Shown: in pieces, positions 1-7,322 of the stretch | Layout: the number at the start of each line of letters is the position of its first letter | Numbering within the stretch: position 1 is the first letter of the stretch | Assembly: GCF_900155735.1 (NCBI RefSeq) | Contig: NZ_LT707049.1 | Location: forward strand, 1 to 34,357 | Origin: Intestinibacillus massiliensis | GTDB taxonomy: Bacteria > Bacillota > Clostridia > Oscillospirales > Butyricicoccaceae | Reading direction: 5' to 3' | Length of the DNA stretch: 34,357 bases | The notes under the pieces: model-generated | Database searches by the model: none | Told to the model about the DNA's origin: nothing | The model's input: only the letters and a program-made list of their open reading frames with translations | Made by a program: the position numbers and the translations under genes

Positions 1-44
1 CCCCCGCCCCCCGCGTCCGTGGCCTCCCCGGCCTCTCCTCTCTT

Positions 45-301
45 TTACACACGTATAGGGTGAAAAGAGAGAGGGATATGTCCCCCCGCCACTACGTCGT
101 TCATGGTACCCGCCAAGGTCAACGGCACGCGTGGGGCTTGCGCGTGCCCAGCATTTTTGTAAGATCGCCCTGGAGTGCTACGCTCAGCAGCAGGACTTTC
201 TTCCCATTGAGAGCCAGACCTGCGCCGATATTGTTGTCACTGGTGCTTTTGCCCACGCCACCCTTTTGGTTCGCTATACTAATAATTTTCGTTTTCTTCA
301 T
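45..301 (-). pseudogene. ParA/Soj-type partition ATPase, N-terminal remnant
   Basis: ParA ATPases bind ATP and position plasmids or chromosomes. A good ribosome binding site (GGAGGA) precedes an ATG at 299-301. The first 60 residues carry the deviant Walker A motif KGGVGKST and the LLL...QGDLT strand typical of ParA. The reading frame stops at 119, but the next frame continues with recognisable ParA sequence (LTLAGTMNDVVAG) to a stop at 45-47. I read this as a one-base frameshift near 125-135 followed by truncation, since the Walker B and later motifs are absent. The usual aspartate in the VDADPQG segment is also lost (SVALQG). It is probably a relic of a plasmid or integrative element. Confidence 0.8.
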
Positions 302-701
302 TGATGGGATCCTCCTTTTCCATAGATTTAGCCACTGGCGGTGAAACAGACGGTTATATATGGGCATAGAAAAAGCCGCCCATCCTTCCCAGAACAGATG
401 GCTTTGTATGTACGAACGATATGTAATCTTCATGTTTCCTGCATGGTGCTTTGGGCAATCTCTTTGACCGTAACTTTGCATTTCTTAACGCTATATCGTA
501 TCAGGCATCATTTGTTGGTAGTAATAGGGGGTCTTTCGCTCATGAAATGCTCTGTTTTACAAGGATAGTAAACCATTAACTTGATATTTTTTATAAGGTA
601 GTGGCAAAATAAAACGACGATACAGTATTTGGACATTTTCATGTCCGAATAACATACCGTCGTTTTATATTGGCGATTTTGTGGAAGTTTACTGAAACTT
701 C
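302..701. other. Non-coding stretch between ParA remnant and the radical SAM gene
   Basis: I see no convincing gene here. Open frames in this stretch lack ribosome binding sites and family motifs. It holds the ribosome binding site of the ParA remnant and the long hairpin at 609-668. Confidence 0.5.
609..668. terminator. Long imperfect hairpin, probable terminator of the leftward operon
   Basis: The outer arms are 20-base near-complements beginning ATAAAACGACG on each strand. The centre is a second stem, GGACAT / ATGTCC. Read leftward, the structure lies just after the stop of the radical SAM gene and ends in a TTTTATTTT run, which fits a terminator. It is unusually long and not GC-rich, so a small mobile inverted repeat is an alternative. 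Confidence 0.5.
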
Positions 702-1670
702 CTATTTTACGCGTTCCGCGGCCAGGCCCAGCGCCGCCCGGACGACCGCCGCGTATTCCTTTTCCATGTGCGGCCGCACCGCGCGGCAAAAATCCGCACT
801 GCTGAACAGTACATTACACAGGTGGCAGGGGGATACAAACGCATCCGGCAACTCCATCCCCGCTTGCTTCGCAATCTGCATCAGCCGGCCAAACCCCATG
901 CGGCGCAGCCCCGCAAACAGACAGTACCGCTCATAAGAATCCATAAGCTCCCGCAGGCTGTCCGTGTAAATGCTGCCATTGGATAGATGGCTCTGATATA
1001 CCGCCTGCGAGCAGCAGGGATAGACGGTACCGTCGGCAAATACAAGCAGATCGCCCTGAAAAGGGCATTTCCAGTCATCCGAAAACGGTGTGGCCGCAAA
1101 CGCTTCGTTTGCTAAATCCTGTCCGGCGCCAATCGGATAAAAAGGATATACGGTTACCTGTGTGTTATAAATATCACGATCCAGCGCCTTTATAATATCC
1201 GCCGCGCGCGTTCCCTTCAGCGTATCCCCAACCGCCAAGGAGAGCGGCAGGTTTACCGTCCGGCAAAGCCGTAAAATATGCCGGATCCGGTCAAGGGGGA
1301 CATACTCGATATGGTATGCGTCCACGCTGACCGACAGGCTGTCCAGGCCGGCATCCTTCAGCGCACACAGCGTATCGGCAGCCGCTTTTTCATCCGATGC
1401 CCAAAACCCGTTGGAGGTAAGGGACGCGCGCATATTCGCCCGCTTAATCTCCCTCACGCTATCGAGTACCAATCCGGGATACAGCATGGCTTCGCCGCCG
1501 CTCAGCCCCACAGACGTGATCTCCGGAATATCCTCCGCCTGACGGATAATATCAAAGACCGTGTCCCGGGATAACACCTGCTTGTTGCCGGGGCTGCAAC
1601 GGAAACAACACATTGCGCACGACGCTGTGCAGCGGTCGGTAAGCGCGATGCCTACTTTTCGAAAAATCAT
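702..1670 (-). CDS. YydG-like radical SAM peptide epimerase
   Basis: This 322-residue radical SAM protein carries the cluster motif CTASCAMC (C14, C18, C21), directly followed by CFRCSP, and a GGE motif at residues 58-60. The block LTDRC.ASC..CCF.CSP and the overall length match, from memory, Bacillus YydG, the epimerase that turns L-Val and L-Ile of the YydF peptide into D-residues. C-terminal cysteines (GTVYPCCSQ and PCHLCN) could hold an auxiliary iron-sulfur cluster. The start has GGGAGG five bases upstream. The gene lies 76 bases after a Nif11-like precursor whose core is rich in Ile and Val, so the inferred job is epimerising that core. Family assignment is strong; the exact reaction is inferred. 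Confidence 0.82.
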   Translation of the reverse strand: MIFRKVGIALTDRCTASCAMCCFRCSPGNKQVLSRDTVFDIIRQAEDIPEITSVGLSGGEAMLYPGLVLDSVREIKRANMRASLTSNGFWASDEKAAADTLCALKDAGLDSLSVSVDAYHIEYVPLDRIRHILRLCRTVNLPLSLAVGDTLKGTRAADIIKALDRDIYNTQVTVYPFYPIGAGQDLANEAFAATPFSDDWKCPFQGDLLVFADGTVYPCCSQAVYQSHLSNGSIYTDSLRELMDSYERYCLFAGLRRMGFGRLMQIAKQAGMELPDAFVSPCHLCNVLFSSADFCRAVRPHMEKEYAAVVRAALGLAAERVK

Positions 1671-1746
1671 GCAATACCTCCCATCGGGTTGTGCGCGCTT
1701 CCTCAGGCCCGTCTGCCGCGCAAGGCTTTGTGAAACCGCTTCCTGT

Positions 1747-1965
1747 TTACACGATCAAAATCTGCGTGATTAAAATTGTGCCGCCGCCCACAAAAGCACC
1801 GCCTTCGCTGCACATTTTAATTTCGCGGACCAGTTCCTCCTCCGTGATCTGATAGCCCTCTTTTTCCAGCGCCTGCACCATGGCGGTAACTGTGTTGCCG
1901 CTGATCCTTTCCGCCAGTTCCACATCTGTAAACGCATCCGCTTTTAAATCTTCAATTGTTTTCAT
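1747..1965 (-). CDS. RiPP precursor peptide with Nif11-like leader
   Basis: A 72-residue peptide, or 73 if the ATG immediately before is used; the second ATG has the better spacing (seven bases) from AGGAGG. The N-terminal half (DAFTDVELAERI...EKEGYQITEEELVREI) resembles the Nif11-like leader family: an acidic helical leader with the DxELAE and EGYxITEEEL blocks. It is followed by a GG cleavage-type motif (SEGGA) and a hydrophobic tail, AFVGGGTILITQILIV. Leader peptidases often cut after GG, which would release about 16 residues. The alternating Ile, Leu and Val tail suits a radical SAM epimerase, which is the next gene. No dedicated ABC peptidase/exporter is visible in the window. The family call is by eye. 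Confidence 0.75.
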   Translation of the reverse strand: MKTIEDLKADAFTDVELAERISGNTVTAMVQALEKEGYQITEEELVREIKMCSEGGAFVGGGTILITQILIV

Positions 1966-2086
1966 CATGCTGCCTCCTTCATCAGGCTCATAAGTTCGTC
2001 CGCTTTTATTCTGCATGTTTTGCACGGCACGCCCTAGCCCATGCCGTCGTATCGCTGTAGGAAACCATTTTTGCGTTTTGCCTGCG

Positions 2087-2341
2087 TTACATTTGGCGTA
2101 TATACACATTGCAGGTATTGCCCGACCAGCGGATGCGCAGCTCGTTGCCGGTGACATTCTGTCCCGCGCCCTGCGCACGCTCGTTACCGTGCCTGTCATA
2201 GGCCACGCCCGAACTGATGCCTGTCACGTGTGTAACATTGGTGCAAACAAACTGATGCGCCCAGCCCAGTACGTTTGCATGGTGCTGGATGGAAGGCGCG
2301 TCGATTGTCGCATTGAGAACGCCTGTAAGCCGTAATGTCAT
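2087..2341 (-). CDS. Small beta-rich protein of unknown function (84 aa)
   Basis: I do not recognise a family. The 84-residue product has no signal peptide or membrane segment and alternates short polar and hydrophobic stretches, as in a beta-sandwich, with Cys residues near positions 33 and 78. An AAGGGG ribosome binding site precedes the ATG. It sits 15 bases after the 232-residue gene and upstream of the RiPP precursor, all on the same strand, so it is probably co-transcribed. A small subunit, immunity or lectin-like role is possible but unsupported. Confidence 0.6.
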   Translation of the reverse strand: MTLRLTGVLNATIDAPSIQHHANVLGWAHQFVCTNVTHVTGISSGVAYDRHGNERAQGAGQNVTGNELRIRWSGNTCNVYIRQM

Positions 2342-2356
2342 AGTGATACCCCTTTC

Positions 2357-3055
2357 TCAGCCCAGCAGCCGCACGTCATCGTCACAGACGGCTACTATAT
2401 CATGATTTGCATCCATATACGTATAGGTCTTTTGGTAGGTCTCATGATAAAAATCACCCAACGCCACCATGCTCGTGAGCGGCGTTTCAAAGCCTGGCTT
2501 CAGCACCCGGTAAAGCACCACGACCTTGGCCACATCCCAGAACACCACATCGCGATCGTTTTCACACTGCTCATACCGGATTTCCACCATGCTGGTGCGG
2601 CTTTCCTCCGTGGCGTACTCCGTCACCGTGGTCAGCTCAAACGCCGCGCCGATATGCGCCATGACGCTGCCGCCCTCGGTAAACTTGCTCGCGTCGAGCG
2701 CCGTGTCCAGCCGCTCGGTCTGGGTCGTGCTTTGGCGCATCGACGAGGTGTGCAAAATGGTTTCCGTTTTGTCAATTGATTGCTGCGCCGCGATCGACAG
2801 CATGCCGCTGCGCCGCATCACGTAAACACACGCGGAAAAGTAAGCATCCACCGCGGTTTGCTTGGCATAGGCGTCCGGCAGCTTCGGATCCTGGATTTCA
2901 TTCCATTGGCTGCGGGGGATTTCCAGTTTTTCACTCCGGCTCGCCAGGATATCATTTGAAAAAATATTTTTTTCTGGCAAAAGCGACCGTATGGCCGTTT
3001 CCGAAGCCAGGGGAAGGCGTTCTATTTTCGCCCAGTCACGATAGTCGTCAATCAT
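2357..3055 (-). CDS. Candidate beta-pore-forming toxin-like protein (232 aa)
   Basis: This cytosolic-looking protein lacks a signal peptide. Its middle part (about residues 90-165) has a long run of Thr/Ser alternating with hydrophobic residues (TSSMRQSTTQTER), then a Gly-containing turn (FTEGGSVMAHIGAAFEL) and another alternating strand (TTVTEYATEESRTSMVEI). This is the pattern of the membrane-inserting hairpin in aerolysin and ETX/MTX2-type toxins. The family call is by eye and tentative. The gene is 14 bases after an aegerolysin-like gene with a strong AAGGAGG site. Aegerolysins commonly act with a pore-forming partner, which supports the idea. A phage-like structural protein is the main alternative. 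Confidence 0.4.
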   Translation of the reverse strand: MIDDYRDWAKIERLPLASETAIRSLLPEKNIFSNDILASRSEKLEIPRSQWNEIQDPKLPDAYAKQTAVDAYFSACVYVMRRSGMLSIAAQQSIDKTETILHTSSMRQSTTQTERLDTALDASKFTEGGSVMAHIGAAFELTTVTEYATEESRTSMVEIRYEQCENDRDVVFWDVAKVVVLYRVLKPGFETPLTSMVALGDFYHETYQKTYTYMDANHDIVAVCDDDVRLLG

Positions 3056-3069
3056 TCTGTACCGCCTCC

Positions 3070-3459
3070 TTAAAGACTTCGCGATATTGTAACAGAGGTC
3101 GAAAAATCGTGGTTCCCGTCCGGGATTTTTTGAAAGCCCGTCGCCTGCAGCAGCCCTGTTGTGTCACAGCTGCTCGTATTTTTGTGCTTCCAATACGGCA
3201 TATCAACAGAAACTCTCAGGGTGCCGTACCGTGTGCTGCCGCTGGGCGGCGTATCGCTGAAGGTCAGATAGAACTCAATGCCTGTCGCTGTGCCCGCTGG
3301 AGAGTGGACAAAATATTTCGCGGTTTTGCCTGGCTCAATATCATCCGGGAAATTATCGCTCCCGCTGTCCTTCCCGCCCCAGGCAATGTTCGCGTTGTCC
3401 AGATGCAGGGTCCGGTCAAGCTGATTAAACACCGTAAGCTGATAGGTCCATTTTGGCAT
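3070..3459 (-). CDS. Aegerolysin-like protein (129 aa)
   Basis: Aegerolysins are small beta-sandwich proteins that bind membrane lipids and often pair with a larger pore-forming protein, as in pleurotolysin A/B or the insecticidal Gpp34/Tpp35 pair. The family order is visible here: strand with HLDNANIAWGGK, then IEPGKTAKYFVHS, then GTATGIEFYLTF, then LRVSVDMPYWKHKN. This parallels the WG, I.PG, F..., TG.EG and D.P(F/W)...N landmarks of the family. The length of 129 residues fits (family about 120-145). The start has a perfect AAAAGGAGG site. No signal peptide is present, as usual for bacterial members. The assignment rests on remembered motifs, not a search. Confidence 0.5.
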   Translation of the reverse strand: MPKWTYQLTVFNQLDRTLHLDNANIAWGGKDSGSDNFPDDIEPGKTAKYFVHSPAGTATGIEFYLTFSDTPPSGSTRYGTLRVSVDMPYWKHKNTSSCDTTGLLQATGFQKIPDGNHDFSTSVTISRSL

Positions 3460-3608
3460 TTTGACTTCCTCCTTTTAATAAACGATCCGCTTTTTTATGC
3501 AAACAGGCTCATAAACTTCTGGCGCATCCCGTGCCTCCCGTCGCGCCGCTTTTGATTGTTCATGCTCCGCCTGATCGCCGCATTATACGGCCGCGCCGCG
3601 TTTCCGGG

Positions 3609-4478
3609 CTATCGGACACGTTCCAGCCGCTCGACCTCAATTTCGGACACCCGCTGCAAATTATCGGCGTGATAGGCGAGATCCGCGGGCATTACCCGGA
3701 GCGCCTCAAGCGGAATGCCGGCCGCCTTGGCGAGATCCGTCATCCGTTCATACAACCCGCGCGCAGTACTCGTAAGTGTACAGGGCGGGGGCAGCGTCTC
3801 CCTGGCTGCCTGCGCCTCATGCACCGCGTCATACAGTTCATGGCAAAGCGTTTCCACATTGATGTTGCCTGCGGCGAGCGGCGCCAGAGTAAATGCCCCG
3901 GCCTGTGGGATGAAATCCATCAGGCGCACGCCATCCGCCGCGCCTGAGGCCTGCGCCTGCAGCACGCCGTCATGAATGTTAATCTGGTATGCGTCTCCGC
4001 AGTCCTGATAGACCTGATAAACAAACTGTGAACATACCATCGCGTCCGGATGTCCCAGAAGCTTTGCGATGAGCTTGTCAATTTCCATGCAGGCAAGCGT
4101 CAACAGCTGCTCCAGAAGGTGATACACACGTGTACTGGGATGCAGATGGCGGTAAATGAGCGCGACGCCCAGCAGCACGAGCGCAGGAATATCGTAGCGT
4201 ATTTTTGCATCCAGGTACCGGTTCGCCGCACGTATCAGCGGCGCGGCGTCCCGAGCCGGCGTCAAACGCATTTGATACGCGGTTTCAGATGCGGCTCCGC
4301 CGCCTAGACGGATTTTGCAGTCCATGATTCCATCCAGGCCCATTTCAACCATCTGCCCGTCCGCGTAAATCATGGCCGCGTGGCTGACATCGGAGAAAGT
4401 CCCCCATGCAATTAATTTGCTGATCCACTTGTCATCGGCTTTAAAGATTAAAATATCCCCTAAATTTGGTGTATGCAT
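3609..4478 (-). CDS. Permuted papain-fold (YiiX/NlpC-P60 superfamily) hydrolase
   Basis: The first gene of the leftward operon. The open frame extends upstream, but the ATG at 4476-4478 has AGGAAGGAG ten bases before it and gives 289 residues; an ATG at 4503-4505 has no good site. The N-terminal block GDILIFKADDKWISKLIAWG...SHAAMIYADGQMVEM is typical of YiiX/YebB-like permuted papain-fold enzymes, with the His of SHAAM as a catalytic candidate. The Cys of MVCSQFVYQVYQDCG is the nucleophile candidate; this Cys-after-His order is the permuted arrangement. Such enzymes cleave amide or ester bonds in peptidoglycan or lipids. The C-terminal 100 residues are helical and unassigned. The substrate is unknown; a lipid target would fit the neighbouring toxin-like genes. 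Confidence 0.7.
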   Translation of the reverse strand: MHTPNLGDILIFKADDKWISKLIAWGTFSDVSHAAMIYADGQMVEMGLDGIMDCKIRLGGGAASETAYQMRLTPARDAAPLIRAANRYLDAKIRYDIPALVLLGVALIYRHLHPSTRVYHLLEQLLTLACMEIDKLIAKLLGHPDAMVCSQFVYQVYQDCGDAYQINIHDGVLQAQASGAADGVRLMDFIPQAGAFTLAPLAAGNINVETLCHELYDAVHEAQAARETLPPPCTLTSTARGLYERMTDLAKAAGIPLEALRVMPADLAYHADNLQRVSEIEVERLERVR

Positions 4479-4538
4479 AACAGCAAAACTCCTTCCTCTA
4501 AGCATCAATTCGGTTTCACTTTCCCATGTGATGAGCAA

Positions 4539-4567
4539 ACTATAACACACGTTTGTAACGAATTCAA
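4539..4567 (-). promoter_or_regulatory. Promoter of the six-gene leftward operon
   Basis: Read on the minus strand, TTGAAT (4562-4567) and TATAGT (4539-4544) are separated by 17 bases. The start codon of the hydrolase lies about 55 bases downstream. The -35 box is imperfect, as expected for a promoter needing an activator. Confidence 0.6.
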
Positions 4568-4568
4568 T

Positions 4569-4596
4569 ATTTTGGCACAAAAGGGCAAATTTTGGC
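4569..4596. promoter_or_regulatory. Direct repeats, candidate LytTR regulator binding sites
   Basis: Two identical ATTTTGGC octamers at 4569-4576 and 4589-4596 lie 20 bases apart, two helical turns. They abut the -35 box of the leftward operon, the place where AgrA-type LytTR regulators bind pairs of direct repeats. The sequence does not match the published AgrA consensus, so binding is inferred from geometry. Confidence 0.45.
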
Positions 4597-4618
4597 GTTA
4601 AGCCGTGACATGCAAATC

Positions 4619-4647
4619 TTGCTGTGGTAAAATATGAATTATTATAC
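4619..4647 (+). promoter_or_regulatory. Promoter of the two-component regulator operon
   Basis: TTGCTG (4619-4624) and TTATAC (4642-4647) are spaced by 17 bases, with the start codon of the response regulator 16 bases beyond. This gives a very short leader that still contains AGGGGTG as ribosome binding site. Confidence 0.5.
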
Positions 4648-4662
4648 GTATAGGGGTGCCAA

Positions 4663-5400
4663 ATGAATGTTGCTATCATTGACGATTGTAAAACTGATCA
4701 AATCACGATTTCACACTGTATTACGCAATACTTTACCCATGAACATACATACGGATCGCCCAGTATCCGTTGCTTTGACAGCGGGGAAGCGTTCCTTTCC
4801 GCTTTCGGCGCCGGCCAGTTTGACCTCATTCTGCTGGACTGCTGTATGGCGGGCATGAATGGGCTTGAAACTGCTTTGGAAATTCGCAAACTTGATAAAC
4901 GGTGCGCGCTGGTTTTTATTACGGTCAGCACCGATTATGCGGTCGACGGTTACCTTGTCTCTGCTTCTGGTTATCTTGTCAAACCGTTTACCGAGCAAAG
5001 TTTTGCACAGGCGATACAAGTTGCGCTGTCTGGCAGCGCGGATCAGCGTACCTATGTCACCCTGCCCCATGCCCCACATCCCGCTAGGCTCCTGCTGAAA
5101 GATATCGTTTTTTGCGACATTGACGGGCACTACATTCAGGTGCATCAGCGCAACGGCGCTATTTTGCGTGTTCGCATGACCTTTAGGGCCCTGTGCGATT
5201 TACTCGCGGGTCATCCTCAATTTATGGAGGCTTTCCGTGGCTGCATCGTAAACATGGCGCACATCCAAAAGGTCGAGGAACTAAACTTTTTGATGGTTTC
5301 AGGTGAGCGCGTGCCTTTCCGTAAAAAAGAGCGCAAAAAATTATTACAGCAGTATTCGGATTACCTGTTTGACAATACCGATTTAAAACAATTAGGATAA
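4663..5400 (+). CDS. AgrA/LytR-type response regulator
   Basis: A 245-residue regulator with an N-terminal receiver domain and a C-terminal LytTR DNA-binding domain. The receiver shows the acidic pair IIDD (residues 5-8), the phospho-acceptor in LILLDC (D59) and the KPF lysine. The LytTR domain (about 135-235) begins with KDIVFCDIDGHYIQVH and contains FMEAFRGCIVNMAHI, a clear family signature. LytTR regulators bind direct repeats beside promoters of bacteriocin, toxin and virulence genes. The partner kinase starts eight bases downstream. The divergent RiPP and toxin-like operon is the obvious target. Confidence 0.9.
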   Translation: MNVAIIDDCKTDQITISHCITQYFTHEHTYGSPSIRCFDSGEAFLSAFGAGQFDLILLDCCMAGMNGLETALEIRKLDKRCALVFITVSTDYAVDGYLVSASGYLVKPFTEQSFAQAIQVALSGSADQRTYVTLPHAPHPARLLLKDIVFCDIDGHYIQVHQRNGAILRVRMTFRALCDLLAGHPQFMEAFRGCIVNMAHIQKVEELNFLMVSGERVPFRKKERKKLLQQYSDYLFDNTDLKQLG

Positions 5401-5407
5401 ATGATTT

Positions 5408-6715
5408 ATGAATGTAATGCATGTGACAATGCAACTGGTTTGCTACGAGCTATTCGACATCCTGCCTTGTTCGGTTCTGGGCGCCACACCTTTCTGCACC
5501 ACGCCGCACTCGCATGCGCGCATGCTTGGCGCGGTCGCCGCACTGTATGTCTTCGGTATCTTCCGCAGGCTTCTAGCCTTTTTTGTACCTGGTAGCGCCA
5601 GCTTGCTATCTTTGTTATGGATTGTGCTCTACATTGGGTTTTTCCGGCTGGTTTATCATACTACGCTGTCGAAAATCCTCTTTGTATTAATCACCGTATT
5701 GAATTTCGCGACTCTGATCTCAATTTTTTATAACTTTTTGGGAAACATATTGTTTACCAACCAGCTGCACGCGGCACCATATGGCGCGCACGCATGCATT
5801 TGCCTCGCCGCCTCGTGGCTATTGTTTTTCCCGCTTCAGTATTGGCTGACCACAAAGCTCGCCCCCTTAATTTCCTCGCAATTTAACGAAAAAGTGTGGC
5901 GGTTCTTATGGCTCATGCCCGCCACATTTTGTGTATTTTTCTATTACAACCTTTATACCGACCATAGCGGGCTGTCTTTTTTCAGTAATAATCGTAATTT
6001 TATTTTTGCACTCGTCATCAGCGGGGGGTTCTTTTCTGTTCTACTGCTTATGGTGCGGCTGGTACAGGAAAATAACCAGGTGTTGCAATTAAAGGCAGAA
6101 AATTACCAACTTTCACTGCAATCGCTGCAATACCAAAGCCTTCAGGACCGCATGGAGGAAACCCGCCGTGCCCGACATGATCTGCGGCAAAGCATGGCGG
6201 TAATCAACGCCTACCTGCAGCATGGGAACCGGGACGAGCTTGAGCACTTTGCCAGCAGCTACTGCGCGGCTCTGCCAGTGGATAAACCGATACTATACTG
6301 CCGGAATTCCGCGATTAACGCGGTTTTGTCGTACTACGAAGAACGCGCGCATATAGAGCATATTTCTTTTTCGGCAGCGGTGGAGTATCCGGAAACGACC
6401 GCGATTCCGGATACGGAAATCGTCGTTTTATTGGGCAACCTGTTGGAAAACGCGATTGACGCGTGTATTCAGCAACAAAGCGGGGCGCCACTAATCGACC
6501 TATCACTGCGGATGCAGGGGCAATCCCTCGTGGCTGTGCTGCGCAACACCTATACGGGCACACGGCTGCCGGACAACGGCGCTTTTCCTTCCAGCAAACA
6601 CGCCGGAGAGGGAACCGGCCTCGCATCTGTACGGCATATTGCTGAAAAACACAACGGCGCCGTGAACTTTACGGGGGACGGACACATCTTTTGCGCTTTC
6701 ATCACCTTGTTTTAA
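5408..6715 (+). CDS. AgrC-like sensor histidine kinase
   Basis: A 435-residue kinase. The first 220 residues hold about six hydrophobic membrane segments, then a coiled region and the phospho-acceptor motif RARHDLRQ with His257. The GHKL ATPase domain shows the N box LGNLLENAIDAC and the G box GEGTGLASVRHIAEKHNG. This is the architecture of peptide-sensing AgrC/ComD kinases. The start overlaps the end region of the regulator gene and has no strong ribosome binding site, so translation is probably coupled. No AgrB or AgrD homologue was found nearby, so the ligand is unknown. The adjacent RiPP product is a candidate, by inference only. Confidence 0.88.
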   Translation: MNVMHVTMQLVCYELFDILPCSVLGATPFCTTPHSHARMLGAVAALYVFGIFRRLLAFFVPGSASLLSLLWIVLYIGFFRLVYHTTLSKILFVLITVLNFATLISIFYNFLGNILFTNQLHAAPYGAHACICLAASWLLFFPLQYWLTTKLAPLISSQFNEKVWRFLWLMPATFCVFFYYNLYTDHSGLSFFSNNRNFIFALVISGGFFSVLLLMVRLVQENNQVLQLKAENYQLSLQSLQYQSLQDRMEETRRARHDLRQSMAVINAYLQHGNRDELEHFASSYCAALPVDKPILYCRNSAINAVLSYYEERAHIEHISFSAAVEYPETTAIPDTEIVVLLGNLLENAIDACIQQQSGAPLIDLSLRMQGQSLVAVLRNTYTGTRLPDNGAFPSSKHAGEGTGLASVRHIAEKHNGAVNFTGDGHIFCAFITLF

Positions 6716-6720
6716 GCAAT

Positions 6721-6738
6721 GCCCGCGCGAGGGCTTTT
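6721..6738 (+). terminator. Weak hairpin after the sensor kinase
   Basis: A short GCCC / GGGC stem is followed by TTTTT six bases after the kinase stop codon. The stem is only about four base pairs, so the stronger hairpin at 6791 is the more likely main terminator. Confidence 0.4.
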
Positions 6739-6790
6739 TCAGCGCAAAAACGCCGTGGTCAATTTGCTCAAGGCATAAGCGTGTTAAAAA

Positions 6791-6824
6791 ATCCAGGATG
6801 CTCATTCCGAGCATCCTGGATTTA
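6791..6824 (+). terminator. Strong bidirectional hairpin terminator
   Basis: A perfect 13-base stem, ATCCAGGATGCTC with its complement, encloses a five-base loop and is flanked by A and T runs. It closes the two-component operon. Confidence 0.8.
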
Positions 6825-7122
6825 AATAGGTAAAATGAAGGAAACAAACAAGGGAAGGGTAGGTTCCCTTTCCAACAGGTCAGGTTCTTGAGGTTCATCG
6901 CAGCCCCCCGGTATTACGTAAGTAAAACGCATGGTGCGTTTTTCTTCGCGTCAGCAAAGATACGCCCTATCTTCTGACAGATGCAGGACATCTTAGCGTG
7001 CTGCATCAGCTACCACTGCTGCGCGGCGAGGAGATAGTCGCCCATTATAGATGCTAATTAGCATTTTACATAGTATGACAGGCGCTTACTTGATCCCCCC
7101 CTGCCCTTCACTGTACAACGGC
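6825..7122. other. Gene-poor stretch with hairpin and possible coding remnant
   Basis: A hairpin AAAACGCA / TGCGTTTT lies at 6924-6942 and ends in a T run. On the plus strand, codons 6956-7057 (ending TAA) read KDTPYLLTDAGHLSVLHQ, which looks like protein sequence but has no start codon or ribosome binding site. It may be the tail of a decayed mobile-element gene. I see no complete gene. Confidence 0.4.
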
Positions 7123-7251
7123 TCACCAGCTGATGCGTATGGTTAGAATCAACTGCCCGTCGATTTTACGCAGCAAATGCGCTGGCAGCATTAGGCTTTT
7201 GGGTTCTACGATTTCTGTTATACCCCGATCCAGTTTTCCTCGTTTCCGCAT
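7123..7251 (-). pseudogene. Transposase N-terminal fragment, IS1182-like
   Basis: Forty-two codons start at an ATG preceded by AGGAGA and contain the segment LMLPAHLLRKIDGQL. This resembles the VPxDHLLRKID block at the start of IS1182-family and related transposases, which carry the DUF772 N-terminal domain. The frame then ends after ISW, far short of a full transposase of more than 400 residues. No terminal inverted repeats were identified. It is best read as an insertion-sequence scar. Confidence 0.5.
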
Positions 7252-7290
7252 GCTGCATCTCCTGGTTTATTCTTTACCTTTACCCCAATA

Positions 7291-7316
7291 AGCCCAGCCT
7301 TTCGGCTGGGCTTTTT
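7291..7316. terminator. Hairpin terminator beside the Fic gene
   Basis: A nine-base perfect stem AGCCCAGCC / GGCTGGGCT with a TTTC loop is followed by TTTTT on the plus strand. It lies seven bases past the Fic stop and could also stop minus-strand transcription, though the T run is poor in that direction. Confidence 0.7.
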
Positions 7317-7322
7317 CGCCGC

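Noticed and set aside
3470-3560. 22-codon frame between the hydrolase and aegerolysin-like genes, sharing TTATGAGCCTG with the RiPP leader region near 1990
   Set aside because: The ribosome binding site is poorly placed and the shared segment is only about 11 bases, so chance is likely.
4549-4602. AgrA-consensus half sites (ACGTTTGT at 4549 and GCGTTAAG at 4595)
   Set aside because: They are 46 bases apart rather than the expected 21-22, so the ATTTTGGC repeats are the better candidates.
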